A stretch of DNA of 64,000 nucleotides. Origin: Ceratothoa steindachneri. Its lineage: Eukaryota > Arthropoda > Malacostraca > Isopoda > Cymothoidae. The position numbers and the translations under genes are program-made. The stretch is from the NCBI GenBank assembly GCA_963969495.1, contig OZ018335.1, positions 85,046,354-85,110,353 on the forward strand, written 5' to 3'. Below the pieces are notes generated by a model that was not told the origin of the DNA, made no database searches, and was given only the letters and a program-made list of their open reading frames with translations. Shown here piece by piece: positions 35,661 to 47,900 of the stretch. Numbering within the stretch: the first letter of the stretch is position 1; each line of letters begins with the position of its first letter.

Positions 35661-35670
35661 CCTGACACCA
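35661..35670 (-). promoter_or_regulatory. Primer-binding site of the Gmr1-like element
   Basis: The minus strand TGGTGTCAGGTGTGG starts here, 11 bp from the LTR edge. It matches the remembered 3' end of Leu tRNA (CAG/CAA type) at about 14 of 15 positions. Confidence 0.65.
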
Positions 35671-35681
35671 CTCTTATAATA

Positions 35682-37372
35682 TGTCGTAGAATGACCCTCT
35701 GTTTTTTTATCACTATACTCTTTGACACCCTTTTAGTAGCGGTATGCTTTGTGGTGCGTGAGTTACTTCTATGATGAAGTAGGCTATGTTCTAAGAGTGC
35801 TAATTCAGTAATTTTTTGTTCTGAAGGAAGAGCTATTTTAAACACATAAGGATAAGAGGAAACACCAGATATATATCAAAATAAAAATGTATTTTAAAGG
35901 AAACACTTAACTATTACAAGTCAACATTAATACATTTCTATCTTTGGCAGCTAGAATTCTCGCACGGATCTGATTACAAAAATAAACAAATAGGCTTCCC
36001 GTAAACATACCAATTGCCGATTAGTATTTTTATCGCGACTCTATTTGATTAGCATTAAACATTATTTTAAAGTACTCTCGTCTTCAAACACATATGACCT
36101 AGGTTTAAGAACAATGGTTTCACTCCCCTTTAAAACGTGAGGCGTACTAAACTTCTACTATCGCAATATGAATATAAATGATCTATCTTACTCACATGAC
36201 AGAAGGTATTAGGGATTGCCGGATGTCACTGGAGGACTTATCTCTATCACTTCGCCTGTGAGGGGCCACCAGAATCGCTGAGGGACATACAACCGTCTCA
36301 GCGTATGCGCTTTGGAGTGTTGTGGCCACTAGTTGAATTTTCGTCGAGGAGGGCTAGCTTGCCGCCTGTGATGGGGGCTGATTCTTCACCGTAATTAAAG
36401 AACGGGAGCTCGTTGGGGCTGGGTTCTTCACCTTTCACTCTTACGAAGCTTGAGATGTGAGAGTCGCTCGAGTGTGAGCGGCTTTGCTTTTCTTCAGTCA
36501 AACTTCTTGGCCGTCTGTACTGGATTCTTCGGTATGGCACCGATATAAAGCTTGACTATTTAGGTTAATACGGCCTGAAAAGGGGTGGATCGATTTTCTC
36601 AATCTGATCCTATTGTTTCTCACGAAAATAATCTTGTATGGCGGAAGGATCAATCTTCTCGAACTAACCCTTTTTCTGGCGTATAGACTTCTAATGTTCT
36701 TGTCTGGCTGAAAGATCGATCTTGACGAACTAATCTTTCTTCTGGCGTATCGACTTCTAAAAATCTTCTTGTCTGGCCGAAGGATTGATCTTCACAAACT
36801 AATCCTACTCTGGCGTATCGACTTCTGATCCTCTTCTTGTCTGGCCGAAGGATCGATCTTCACGAACTAATCCTACTCTGGCGTCACTACTTCTGATAAT
36901 CCCTCTCTCTTTCTTTCCGGGGCTTATTTATAGGCGGATTGCCGCCCCATTTAAAGAAAGAAGTGACCAGGCCACAGAGGCAAGGACGGGGGGGGGGGCG
37001 AATGGAGAGTTTGCATCTGGGGAGAGCGAGAACTGCTAAGGGTGGCACTGGGGTGCCCAAGTCAGTTCGCTAATTAGAGGCTCGCAACCGCACCGCTACT
37101 CAGCGTGCCTTTTGACTCGCATCGCTTTTTTTCCATAACCACGAGTTTATGGGTCTTGTAGGTAATTGGATCGTTAGAACGTCGTTTAAAGACCTTATGT
37201 GGTCGCCTTAAAACAGATGTTAGCTCCAACTACCCACAGTGGCAAGGAGCTCACACATGGTTAGCAGTTATGGTTATTCGCCGTCTACCTTCCCCACGCT
37301 TCTCCTCATGATGGGGGGAGGGTTACTGTACCTATTCCATTCCAGGATGCCTAATGTAGCCATTTCTCTACA
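35682..37372 (-). repeat. 5' LTR of the Gmr1-like element
   Basis: Plus-strand ends TGTCGTAG and TCTCTACA are the standard TG/CA pair. An internal 66-69 bp repeat array lies at 36660-36895. A short extra segment near 36240-36300 is absent from the other LTR. No 4-6 bp target duplication is visible; instead a 285-bp flank is duplicated. Confidence 0.92.
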
Positions 37373-37373
37373 G

Positions 37374-37659
37374 TGTACATACCCTTGTAAAAGACGAATA
37401 TAGGTACATATATAAAAAGTCACCTCACAACTACATATACTTGCATTTACACGCGTTTAAAGCGTAACTAGAGCTCGCACATTCCGATACCCACGCACAC
37501 GCATACGAGCAATAAGCATGCGCATCGAAGCACGAGACCTTGTCTACAAATGGTGCAAAATGCTCACGGTTTTTCCCTCTATCTGTTGACGATGGTAATT
37601 AAGGAACTATGCCGATAATATTTTGGTAGCATGGTGATCCTGGAGGCAGGATAGGGGTC
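37374..37659. repeat. Flanking direct duplication, right copy (285 bp)
   Basis: It starts one base after the LTR end (CA, then G, then TGTACATACCC) and ends GGCAGGATAGGGGTC, after which the flank (TGGATTACAAA) is unique. It matches 28904-29190. Confidence 0.92.
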
Positions 37660-38971
37660 TGGATTACAAAAAAATAATCGGTGCGAATGGAGCAGAAGGG
37701 AAGCGGGGCAGAAATCGGTGAGGCAAGTGGAGAATTGCGCTATCATTCGTTCCTAATGAAGAGCCCGACCAGTTGCCTTTTTTCAGCGTTGGTTATTAGA
37801 CACTATTTGAATTGACAAACGTCAGTGTTGGTTCCACAATGAGTAGTGTCTGTCTGTATATGTAGACTGTGGCTCACCTTTATTTGTTTTTGTTTTTTGC
37901 ATACGTCTCTCTTTTTCTAATTTCAAAAAATGTTTCTTGCATGCCTATAAATCCATCCGTAATCGCAACTTTTCTTCAGTATGTTTGCAAATAATAACGC
38001 ATAGACAGAATCTCTCTCATCTATTAAAAAATTATGCCATACTGGCGGCAGCTTATGCCGAACCTGTCTGCACTTATGCTTATCTACTAGTGTACGTATT
38101 TTTACATTTACCCAATCTTTCATTGTTCTGTGTCTGTATTCTCATTGACATCAAATATTTATACGGCAGTGATTGAAGATATTTCTCTGGTTATTCATTT
38201 CTCAACATATTTAAACTTGGCAACGTATACTGCAGACGGCAGTGTGAGGAAATCTCTCGTTATTTGTTCCCTTTTCGAGGGAGGCAGCGGTTATGTTCTC
38301 ATGGGAAGATCCTACAAATCAGCGAATGCATTTAAAAAGTTTGAAATTAAAATAGAATTTTTCTTGATATTCCAGATTAAAATTGGACTCTTAGAAGCAT
38401 TTCTAAATTAATTAAAAAGAATAAAACTCTTGGTTCCATTGATTGAAAGAAAAGAGGGGCGGCCTTAATATAATTGGTAGGAGTGAGAATAAAAAAATTG
38501 AAGTAGAAGAAACTGTTTTATCTCAGGAGAAAAACCTCGAACTCATATATCCCAAACGAAGATCTCCAGTAAACTAGGTATTTGTCGTTCTTTTGAAAAC
38601 GTATTTATAAAACGATATAAATTAAAAGCTTATAAAAGAATGCGCTTCAAGAAAACGTAGAAAGACAAGTTCTAAGTTGCTTTACAATCGCTATTCAGCT
38701 TAAGAAAAAGAAATTTGTGTTTACTAACGAAATTTGTTTCACTTTAAAAGTACCCCAAATTGGTCAAAATACCAAAGTTTATGGCTGAAGGAAATAGGAT
38801 ATCCTCCAATGGTTTCTGCGGCGGTATTGCAAAATAGTAATAAAACGAGGATTCATTTTAATATAACACAAAAATGCAAATTTAATTCAGAAAATTATTT
38901 CCTCGATCTACTCTTTATCAGACTGGATCCTGGTTACCATCATCCCTAGCTTAAAGAAGGCTTCATTTTTT
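37660..38971. other. No recognisable gene
   Basis: AT-rich sequence with short frames without motif. Confidence 0.5.
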
Positions 38972-39098
38972 ACGTATTCGAAGCGTAACTACATCTCATT
39001 ACGTGCACGCACATTCGAAGACCCACGCACACGCGTACGAGCTATAAGCATGCAAATCAAAGCACGAGAACTTGTCAACAAACGGTGCGAAAATTCCT
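38972..39098 (+). repeat. Third, diverged partial copy of the flanking duplication
   Basis: CGAAGCGTAACTA, CCCACGCACACGCGTACGAG and ATAAGCATGC follow in the same order as at 28970-29090 and 37455-37570, with clear divergence. It shows that the flank was already a dispersed repeat. Confidence 0.8.
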
Positions 39099-39482
39099 AT
39101 AATCAAAAAGAATGAATGGCCTCCTCTATCTCCTGACTCTATCCCTATGGACTATTCCCTATAAAATTTACTTCAAGAAAAAAATTACAGCAATAGAAAT
39201 ATTAAATTTAGTGAATGCGAACTTAATCAAAGCTTCTTCTTGCATTGGATTGCATAACGCCTTTCGATATTAGAAAATGTATTTCCTCCTTTAAAATCAA
39301 AGGTAACTGGAGTAAACAATAAAATAACCTGTGATATTAAATTATAAACAAAAATAACAACAAAAAAGGCCGAAAACAAATTAGAATGAATTAAACAGAG
39401 GGACTAACCTTTATCGTAGGAGTTGAGAAATCAACTAACTAAAGATATACAAATTACTAACGAGATTTGTTCGGTTGGCTAG

Positions 39483-39965
39483 TTAATGTATTGAAGTGTT
39501 GGTTGGTTTTATAGTGAATAGTTTAATTGAGGAGGAGTAATTATTTAGGTTTTGATTAATTTTATTGATGTACACTGACTCTAAGATTTTCAAATCGAGA
39601 GAAGTTAAGGCTGAAGATAAGATGGTAAATGAATTAGAATTAAGAAAATGATGATGATACTCAGAGTGTTGCCTGATGGAAGAGGCTTCAGGTTTAGAAA
39701 TGAGAATACCAGTCCTATGAGACAAACCTAAGTGCTTTGCGATCCTGCATTTGAGTTGTAAACCAGTTTGGCCTACATAACGACTGAGGCAGGTTGTACA
39801 TGTATATTTGTAAATTATACAGAATCGCAAGCCCAAAGATATTAGCTCCTTATGGAGAAAAAAGGAATTTAACGATACAGGGTTGCAATTTATACAAATG
39901 AATTGGCATTGAGGAAAATGATCATCAAGGGTAGAGAGAAGGAGCTTATTAAACTGGGATGTCAA
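39483..39965 (-). pseudogene. PLE-B GIY-YIG endonuclease (160 codons)
   Basis: FCIIYKYTCTTCLSRYVGQT contains the GIY (IIY) and YIG (YVG) halves, followed by LKCRIAKHLGLSHRTG with the conserved Arg, then EYHHHFLNSN and LKILESVYINKINQNLN with the conserved Glu. The domain is unbroken here, unlike PLE-A. A stop and start around 39962 separate it from RT, so it is no longer joined to it. In PLEs the domain nicks target DNA. Confidence 0.9.
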
Positions 39966-41098
39966 ATGATCGAGTAGGGTAGTCTAAGATTAACCTTTTG
40001 TTTAGAAACAGTAGTAAGAAAGGGTCGAGGATAATATATTTTCGAGAGAAATTTTGATACTAACTGGTCAAAAATGAAATCGGGGTAATAATTAAATTTG
40101 AAGAAATCCTTTAAATAAGTCAGTTCTTCATGAAACGATATCCAGTTAGAGCATATATGGTAGGCTCTAAAAATTTGGCTTTTAATACTGGATAATTTAA
40201 ACTGATTGGGAGAGCCACTAAAGAAATGTCTACCTAATCTAGAGGTGGTAGGTTTTCTGTAAATGGATGTATTGTAAGAGGAACCTGTTCGGACAACGTT
40301 AACATTCAAGAACGAGATTTTGTTGTCCTTTTCTGTTGCCATAGAAAACCTTATGTTAAGATGTTGTTGGTTAATATAATTGAGAAAAAAGGGTACAGAA
40401 TCACTGTGCTTAAAAATTAGACAACCGTCATCTATAAATCTTTTAAAGAAAATAGGGCTGAATTCTAGAGGACAATTGTCCAGCCACCGAGTTTCGTGGT
40501 GACATAAAAAGCTATTGGCAAAGGAGGGACCAAGTAGGGAACCCATAACCATGTCTTCGTGTTGTAAATAGAACTCGTTGATAAAAAGAAAAATGATATC
40601 ACCAAAGCTAGCTTTAAAAGCTTGATGAAAGTTGCTTAGTTACAACTAATATTTCCTGGTATTATGAAAAAGAGTATCTGAAATAATATTAATGGTTTCC
40701 TGTACCGGAACATTAGTAAATAATGAATCCACATCGATTGTGTCCATAAAAGCTAAATTCCCCAAACGGAGATCACCAATATATTTTAAAAAATCGAAAG
40801 AGTCACGTAAGGTGAAGTGATTGTGGGTTGAAGGATCAATAAGCGGAACAAAAAATTTAGCTAAGTTGTAGCTTGGAGTATTGACTGCAGATAAGATAGG
40901 ATGGAGAGGTACTTAATTTTTATGAGTTTTAGATAAACCATAGATGACTCCAAGGGAAGAACCAGAAACAAAAAGCTTATGATAAACATCAATTAAAATA
41001 TTTCGTTTAGTAACAGAACGTAAAAAATTATTAATTCTATCTTCAATTTTCAGAATATACTTAGATGGTTCTAGTGAAGGTCCGAAACGTCCGGCCAA
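39962..41098 (-). pseudogene. PLE-B reverse transcriptase
   Basis: The minus strand from 41098 reads YILKIEDRINNFLRSVTKRN and GVIYGLSKTHKN (finger region), then a stop, then FMDTIDVDSLFTNVPVQETI in another reading near 40740, with the first catalytic Asp. The open part at 40552-39962 has GSLLGPSFANSFLCHHETRW and FFKRFIDDGCLIF with the RT active-site box (IDD), then TSIYRKPTTSRLGRHF. About three stops or shifts break it. It is far more complete than in PLE-A. Confidence 0.88.
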
Positions 41099-41175
41099 TA
41101 AATGATTAGTGTAATCACCTGGGTCTTCATATTCCTACTACATATATAATTCCAAAGGAACAAATCAATTACAAG

Positions 41176-42158
<983 letters not shown>

Positions 42159-42160
42159 TA

Positions 42161-43624
42161 CAGTTTTGATCATAGGTATAGGACCAGTTGAAAAACTGTA
42201 AAAATAGACATCTGGCACCTTCAGATTCTTATAAAGTTCTAAGTAAAGTTTCGATATACTAATAACAGCTAAATTGTAGACGAATCAAACTTATGTAGTT
42301 TAAATAAATTAAAGAGAAAAGACTGTTTACTCAAATGAGCTGTTCATCAGCTAATCAAAAGTTCAAAATCAATACTTCCAAAATATGAAAAACCCCTCAA
42401 AACAGAATTAAATCTTCTTAATAAGGACTCAGTAGTGAGTGGCTCAACCATTCTTGTTGATAACATAAAAAATTCGACGTGACATCCTGATACGAGGGTT
42501 TCTAATGAGGACGAGGGAACATCACTCCCTTGACATCCATCTCCAATGTTTTCAATTGGGTTTAGATTGGGTGAACACGCAGGATGGTGTAAAAGAGGGA
42601 CGTCATTCTCCTGGAGGAAGGACTTTGTCAAGCGGGCATTGTGAATTGTCGCATTATCTTGCTGGAAGACCCAGTCATCACCACACAGACGAGGGCCCTC
42701 CATCTTGAGGGATGCCCTCTGCAGCATCTATACATAGCCAGCCGCCGTTTGAAGCCCATGCACAACCTGAAGCTCCATTGCTCCATTGAAGCAAAAAGCC
42801 CCCACTGTATCGTGTGGAAAACGTCTCAGTTGGGATCTACTTGTCATGCGAGTAACGTTGTAAACCGTTAGGAACGTCAAGGTTAATTTTTTTCTCATCA
42901 GGGAAGAAAACCTTCCTCCACTTTGCGATTTCCCATATCTGGTGATCACTAGAGAACGCTAAAGAGGCGGTTTTGTGACGTTGACCAGACGAGGCGCTTA
43001 AAGCAGTTTTTTTATTTTTCGTGCCCTTCCCTTTGAGATGACGTCTAATGCTTATTTGACTGCAATCCGCATCGGTGAGTGCCGTAATCTGACTTAGGAT
43101 CGTGCCGTGTCTTGATGAATAACTACGTTAATCCTATTACCTAGTGCTGGTGTAATTTTGGAAGGTCTACCACTTGATTTTGCTGTTCCATAGTCCTTGG
43201 GAGCTTTGAGAAAATTGCAAATCACAGTTTTACTGCGTCCAATCTCGGCAGCGACGGCATTCTGCGACAGGCCTTGCTTATGCAGTTCAACGATCCGACC
43301 ATTTTTAAATAATGAAAATTTACCCGCTCTAGGCTGATGACGTCTTAACACCGTGAGCTCCAAACGATAAATGACACAGAATATGAGAATTTGCGCAAAT
43401 TTAGACTATTATGCATTGTGGTCTTAAACTTTTGATCAGCTGTTGAGCAGCTCATTTGAGTAAAATATTTATTCTCTTTAAAAAATTTAACTACCTTTGT
43501 TTGACTCAGTTGCAATTTAGCTTTTAGTATATCGAAGCTTCACTTAGAACCTTATGAGAATCTGAAGGTGCGAAATGTCCATTTTACAGTTTTTCAACTG
43601 GTTCTATACTTATGATCAGAACTG
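42161..43624 (-). mobile_element. Tc1-like DNA transposon 1 with long inverted ends
   Basis: The ends CAGTTTTGATCATAGGTATA (left) and, reversed, CAGTTCTGATCATAAGTATA (right) begin inverted repeats of about 205 bp (42161-42365 and 43426-43624). TA flanks both ends (42159-42160 and 43625-43626), the Tc1/mariner target duplication. Length 1.46 kb is normal for an element with one transposase. Confidence 0.88.
42347..43363 (-). pseudogene. Tc1-like transposase, DD34E, broken
   Basis: The N-terminal frame 43363-43094 holds the paired-type helix-turn-helix: GRIVELHKQGLSQNAVAAEI then GRSKTVICNFL and GRPSKITPALGNR. The catalytic core is in several frames: FPDEKKINLD with the first Asp near 42890, VFQQDNATIHNARLTKSFLQ with the second, and PACSPNLNPIEN with the Glu, in the frame 42727-42347. 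The second Asp and the Glu are separated by 34 residues, as in Tc1 (DD34E). Several stops and shifts separate the parts. It binds the inverted ends and moves the element by cut and paste when intact. Confidence 0.88.
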
Positions 43625-43628
43625 TATA

Positions 43629-45229
43629 CACCCTGGTTGTCCTCAATTACACAAAAATCTCTTTATTTTCCACTTCTACTGAGGAAAATTTACGTTTTAT
43701 CATATACAACCTAAATCATAGTAATAGCTTGGGAGGGAAAGTTAGGACTTTTTGGTTCTCTGTAAATCAATTTTATTGAAATTTTCTCACCTGATTGGAA
43801 CACTATGTCAACAGTAATGCTATGTTTTCATTATGCAGTGTTAAGTCCTTTAATTTTTATTCAAGAATGGTTGCTTTGGGCATGAATCATGCTAAAAGCA
43901 ACTAAGATCTTTTAAAAAAATGGACGTCACTGAGCCCTCAAAGATAAAGAAAATCCTTTCATCATTAAGAAAAAGTTTAAAGTCATCTCTGTTCATTTCA
44001 TTGCGAAGTTAGTTCGCCATGTGGACATAGTTAGACTATTTCTGGGGTACTCTTCGGTAAAGAAGAAACGATCTGATTCTTGGTCATCAAAGACTGTGAG
44101 AGCATGGGATTTGGGGACAATTGGTCGCCAGTTACGTGAGCAGCAGAATAAACAAGTAGTCATTTTTACTGCCACTGGTCATCTCCATGTAACGAAAAGC
44201 ACTAGGAACCGTATCATATGCACCATGGCTTCCATATGGGCTCCCATGAAACTGTCTCCTTTCACGCTCCGTCACTAGCCTTTAAGGCTTCAATGGGGTC
44301 GGACCTGCATGACGTTGGGCATAAGTTGCTTACACTTCAGTCACAAAGACAGGGCGACCCTTGATGGACTTAAAGGTTGGGCAAAAGTGTGGGTTTATTT
44401 CGAATAGTAGCGTCACCAACGTTTGCGCCGTCAAGAGAATGGAGGAGGAGTCATGTTCTGGGCAGGTATAATTAGACACAGACTTGTTGGCCCAGTCATA
44501 GTGTTTGATTTGGTTAAAGTGACCGCAACCGCCAGCTGCAATCTCTTGAAGGAAGTCTTGCATCCCTGGTCTGATGAAATACCGTTGTTACATCGAATTA
44601 CTCTATTTTAATGCATGAAATCACTGCATCCTACTCTGCCAAAGCCAGCCAAGCGTTCCTAGCCTCTTATTACATACAAGGTGAGAAGTTGATGGTGTGG
44701 TCTCAAGCCTCTTCAGATCTCACCCAAACAAAAATTTGCGGTTGATCATTAAATAAGATGTTCATGCCAATGAAGCTCGATTTTTGTCTAAAGAACTCTT
44801 AAGGCGACCATCATAACTGCAGCAGAGGCCTTTTAACCTGATACTATTAAGAAATTGACAGATTTCATGCATGATAAGGTTAGAAGTAATCCGTCGAAAT
44901 GGCACTTATGTGGGCAAATAATTCATTATGTCCATCAATTATGTATAATTATGTTTTTATGTTAAATATATACGCAAGTTATGTTTAATGTGATTAATTA
45001 TCCTTCGTTTTCTACAAAATATGTCTAGCTTGGGTACTTTCATTCAAGTGCTATTAGCGTGGCTGACCCCCAAAACGACCAATCTAAAGTAAAATTTGCA
45101 GAAGGGGACACAGCATAATGAAAACTACAATAGTGTTGGTATATTTTGTAGAGCAGGTGAGAAAAGTTTCATTAAAGCCGATTCACAGAGAACCTAAAAA
45201 TCCTCCCGCTATTTACGTGGTTCACGGTG
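43629..45229 (+). mobile_element. Tc1/mariner-type DNA transposon 2
   Basis: Near the ends, 43715-43860 (GGTTCTCTGTAAATC, TTTTCTCACCTG) is the reverse complement of 45100-45220 (CAGGTGAGAAAAG, ATTCACAGAGAACC). The tips read CACCCTGG and, reversed, CACCGTGA, next to TA at both ends. Its left TA abuts the right TA of transposon 1. Left tip assignment is less sure than the inner repeats. Confidence 0.7.
44333..44900 (+). pseudogene. Transposase fragment of transposon 2
   Basis: ENGGGVMFWAGIIRHRLVGP at 44440-44500 is the conserved stretch between the first and second catalytic Asp of Tc1/mariner transposases (usually G-G-V-M-V-W). It continues VTATASCNLLKEVLHPW. Later HANEARFLSKELLRR near 44765-44810 and PDTIKKLTDFMHDKVRSN near 44840-44895 resemble the C-terminal tail. 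The QDNA and NPIEN boxes are lost in frameshifts. The 5' part (43900-44330) has no clear helix-turn-helix. Confidence 0.7.
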
Positions 45230-45298
45230 TATATTATAATATACACTTAATAGTAATAAGTCATGGAATAGGCACCAAGTAGAGTGTAGTATCCCCTC

Positions 45299-46817
45299 TG
45301 TAAAGAAATAGATGCTCGCCCCCTTCACAAGTAAGCCTCTAGTCTTTTACCACAACGTCCTGTCAGTAGGGGCAGTGTAACCCAACCGCTTCACCTCTTC
45401 CCTCCTCACCCCTCGTCTCGAGGAGAAGCTAAACTGTTGTCCCCGACCAGATAAGAAACTAATCAGCAAGATTTCCCCTAAGAGCTAATGTAGTAGGCAA
45501 TTTCACCGCATATGCGAAATTACAGGAGCGTCGCCCTTAGGCCAGAAGGTCCTTCTGGCCAGCTGTATGACGCTCTGAGAAAAACCGTTGGAACAGGAGA
45601 CTTCATACTGCCTGTCCACACATCCCTCCCCCTTCCTGCCTCTACCCCAGTGGGGTGGCGATGTTTAAAAGCAAATAGCTTCGGAAAAACGTGGTAGATT
45701 ACGTAAGTCATCAAGGCGACGAAGAACCCAGCAAGATGCTCGGCTACCAACAGAATAGACTAAGAAGAAACTCATCCTCGAGCTAGTTCCTTGTGGTCAC
45801 ACCGAACAATAAGTTAACTTGATTTAAGAAGAAAGTTTAACTAACTCTCGTCAAAGAAACCTCCCTATCCTGGTGGATTACAAAGTACCGAGATAGTCCT
45901 CGCTCTTGAGGAATACCGGAACTGAGAAGAAGCTTATTCTCGAGCCAGTTCCCAGGAGTCATAACGAACTTTAGGTTAACTTGATTTAAGAAGCAAGTTC
46001 AACTTACTCTAGTCAGAGAAACCTTTCCCCTATTCTGGTGTATCTCAAAGCACAGAGATAGTCTTCGCCCTTGAGGAAGATCCCCGAGTGAACTCTCTCC
46101 AGCACTTCCCTGAGTCAAAGGATTCAAGCATTGACTCATCGATCGCGAGTGCTAATTAATCCCTGAGTATCCCGAAGAGAAGAAGAAACATTCTTCCACT
46201 GTCCAGTAGTGATATCTTTTCCTTCAGAAGGCATGCGTCTCTCCATCTGCCACACGCTCAAAAGGCCTTTGTGTCTTTAAAGCTATTTCTCCCGTACGAG
46301 CACATCTCGACACGCTTCACACGTCGACCCGGAAACAATATTCCTGAGGTGAGGTAACGATTGAGTTCAAGGTCAAACTCAACCCGATTCTGGTAGGAAT
46401 CTATAGAGGTATTTTAATTTAGGTATCCTTTCAGTAGGGTCTGTTTGCATTTTTATATTAAAGTGAGCTGTGGGTCACCCATTACTATAAATTCAAGTTG
46501 GTCCTTTAGAAAGCCTCACTTAAATTTGTTGAATTTATTTCTAGGTATTTAGTGGGTCAAATTTTGTTGGTTAATGTTATTTCTTTTTAATTAAAGTTTT
46601 AGTTTTAGGGGGAACAAATTTTTATTCCAAACTCGAAACGCTCAGCAAGGAACTAGGAACCCTCAAAGATTAAAGAAGTAATAAGCAGATAATAATAATC
46701 ATAATAATTAAAAAATTATAGCACTCTTAGAGATAAAACGTAATCCAAGAGTTTTGGTGTATGTAAACAACCCATACGTACGAACTCTATCCATCACTTG
46801 GTCCTTCCTCTACGACA
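45299..46817 (+). repeat. 5' LTR of LTR element 2
   Basis: It aligns with 48820-50261 throughout (for example CTTTTACCACAACGTCCTGT and CACACGTCGACCCGGAAACA). Inside are two units of about 163 bp starting near 45762 and 45925. It ends TACGACA, then a short AT stretch and the primer-binding site. Confidence 0.9.
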
Positions 46818-46828
46818 ATATAAATATT

Positions 46829-46838
46829 TGGTGTCAGG
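46829..46838 (+). promoter_or_regulatory. Primer-binding site of LTR element 2
   Basis: TGGTGTCAGG, 11 bp after the LTR end, identical over ten bases to that of the Gmr1-like element. Confidence 0.65.
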
Positions 46839-47119
46839 TTTTATGGGTATTGGAAGAACTCAGTAAAAGTTGTTTGTCTTGTGTTCCCTCCGGAAGAGTA
46901 AATGTGTGCCAAGCGTTCAAGGAAAGATTAAACATAACAAAGTCAGTGTATAAATTTGTGTTGATTAGCCTATTAAGATTATTTATTAAATTTTTGGTGA
47001 AGTGGTATTCCAATTGCCAATGTATTGTGGTTAAGGGAAGATAGGCAGCGCGCTACCTGGTTAGTGGTTGCATATGTACCTGAGCGTACAGCGGTGAGAG
47101 TTTGACAGGCATACACAAA

Positions 47120-47900
47120 ATGGATTCGTTCGAAAAATTCTTCAAATAAGACCAAATTCTAGGACTAGATGGCAAAGATATGGCTGACTACGTCCGGGAA
47201 GAACAGAGAATAGAATTTAAGGAAAAAGGTAGAGGTTGAAAAAGAGAAGAAGAAGAAGAAAGAATACAGTTTAAAATAAAAATGGAAGAAAGAAGAATAC
47301 AGTGCAAAATAGAAGAAGAAGAAGAAGAAAGAATACCGGTGGTAAGTAAAACAAACGAAAGCCTAATACAGTTGAAAAGCCATAAGAAGAAAGAAGAATA
47401 CAGCGGGAAAGAGAACTAGTGAAAGCAGAAAGAGGAGCCAAGGAAAGAAGAATAAAGAGGGAAAAAGAGTCAGAAGAAAGAAAAATAAAGATACCAAGAG
47501 AAGTAGAAGAAAGAAGAATACAAATGGAAAGAGAATTAGCCCAGGCAGAAAGAGAAGAGAGAGAAGAGAAAGAAAGAATGCTCGCACATGAAAGGGCATC
47601 TAGCGAGGATCAGTTGGAGATTGAGGCTGTTTTATTCAGGCCTGGACCTAGAAAAGTACCATCGATGAAAATCTAGGCAAATGGGGTAACGATGGATAAA
47701 GAAGCAAGTAGGTAAGCGGTACCAGCATGTGTACCTAAAGAAGTACCTAATATGAAAACCAAGCCAAATGGGACAACGATAGATGAAGAAGCAAGTAGGG
47801 AAGCGGTACAAGCATATGCACCCAAGGAATTACCTATAATGAAATCCCAGCCAAATAGCGTAACGACGGAAGAAGGAAGGGGAAACGAAGTATAACCAGG
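47120..47900 (+). pseudogene. gag-like N-terminus of LTR element 2 with about 2.5 linker repeats
   Basis: From ATG 47120 the reading is MDSFEKFFK, a stop, then LGLDGKDMADYVREEQR, another stop, then a Glu/Arg-rich coiled coil that changes frame near 47400. The open part 47419-47676 ends RMLAHERASSEDQLEIEAV and VPSMKI, matching AHEGALSKDQLEV and SMKL of the Gmr1-like Gag. Then come repeats of 28-29 residues: PACVPKEVPNMKTKPNG, then QAYAPKELPIMKSQPNS, the same unit type as the 87-bp array at 1-3240. No capsid follows. Confidence 0.78.

Larger units (their letters stand above)
29187..37372 (-). mobile_element. Gmr1-like Ty3/gypsy LTR retrotransposon, nearly full length
   Basis: Two LTRs (29187-30825 and 35682-37372) flank an internal region with, in minus-strand order, primer-binding site, gag with SCAN-like segment and CCHC knuckle, protease, integrase, RT and RNase H, then a polypurine tract. 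Integrase before RT is the Ty1/copia order, but all domains are Ty3/gypsy in sequence; this combination is the known Gmr1-like group. Several stops and frameshifts, and an Asn in the RT active-site box, mean it cannot move by itself. The LTRs look a few per cent diverged, so insertion was fairly recent. No env-like ORF is seen. Confidence 0.88.

Noticed and set aside
29187..37372. Endogenous retrovirus with an envelope gene
   Set aside because: No ORF follows RNase H before the polypurine tract and LTR, so it is an LTR retrotransposon without env.
47363..47599. Minus-strand Leu/Phe-rich frame resembling a membrane protein
   Set aside because: Complement of the purine-rich Gag coiled-coil coding strand.
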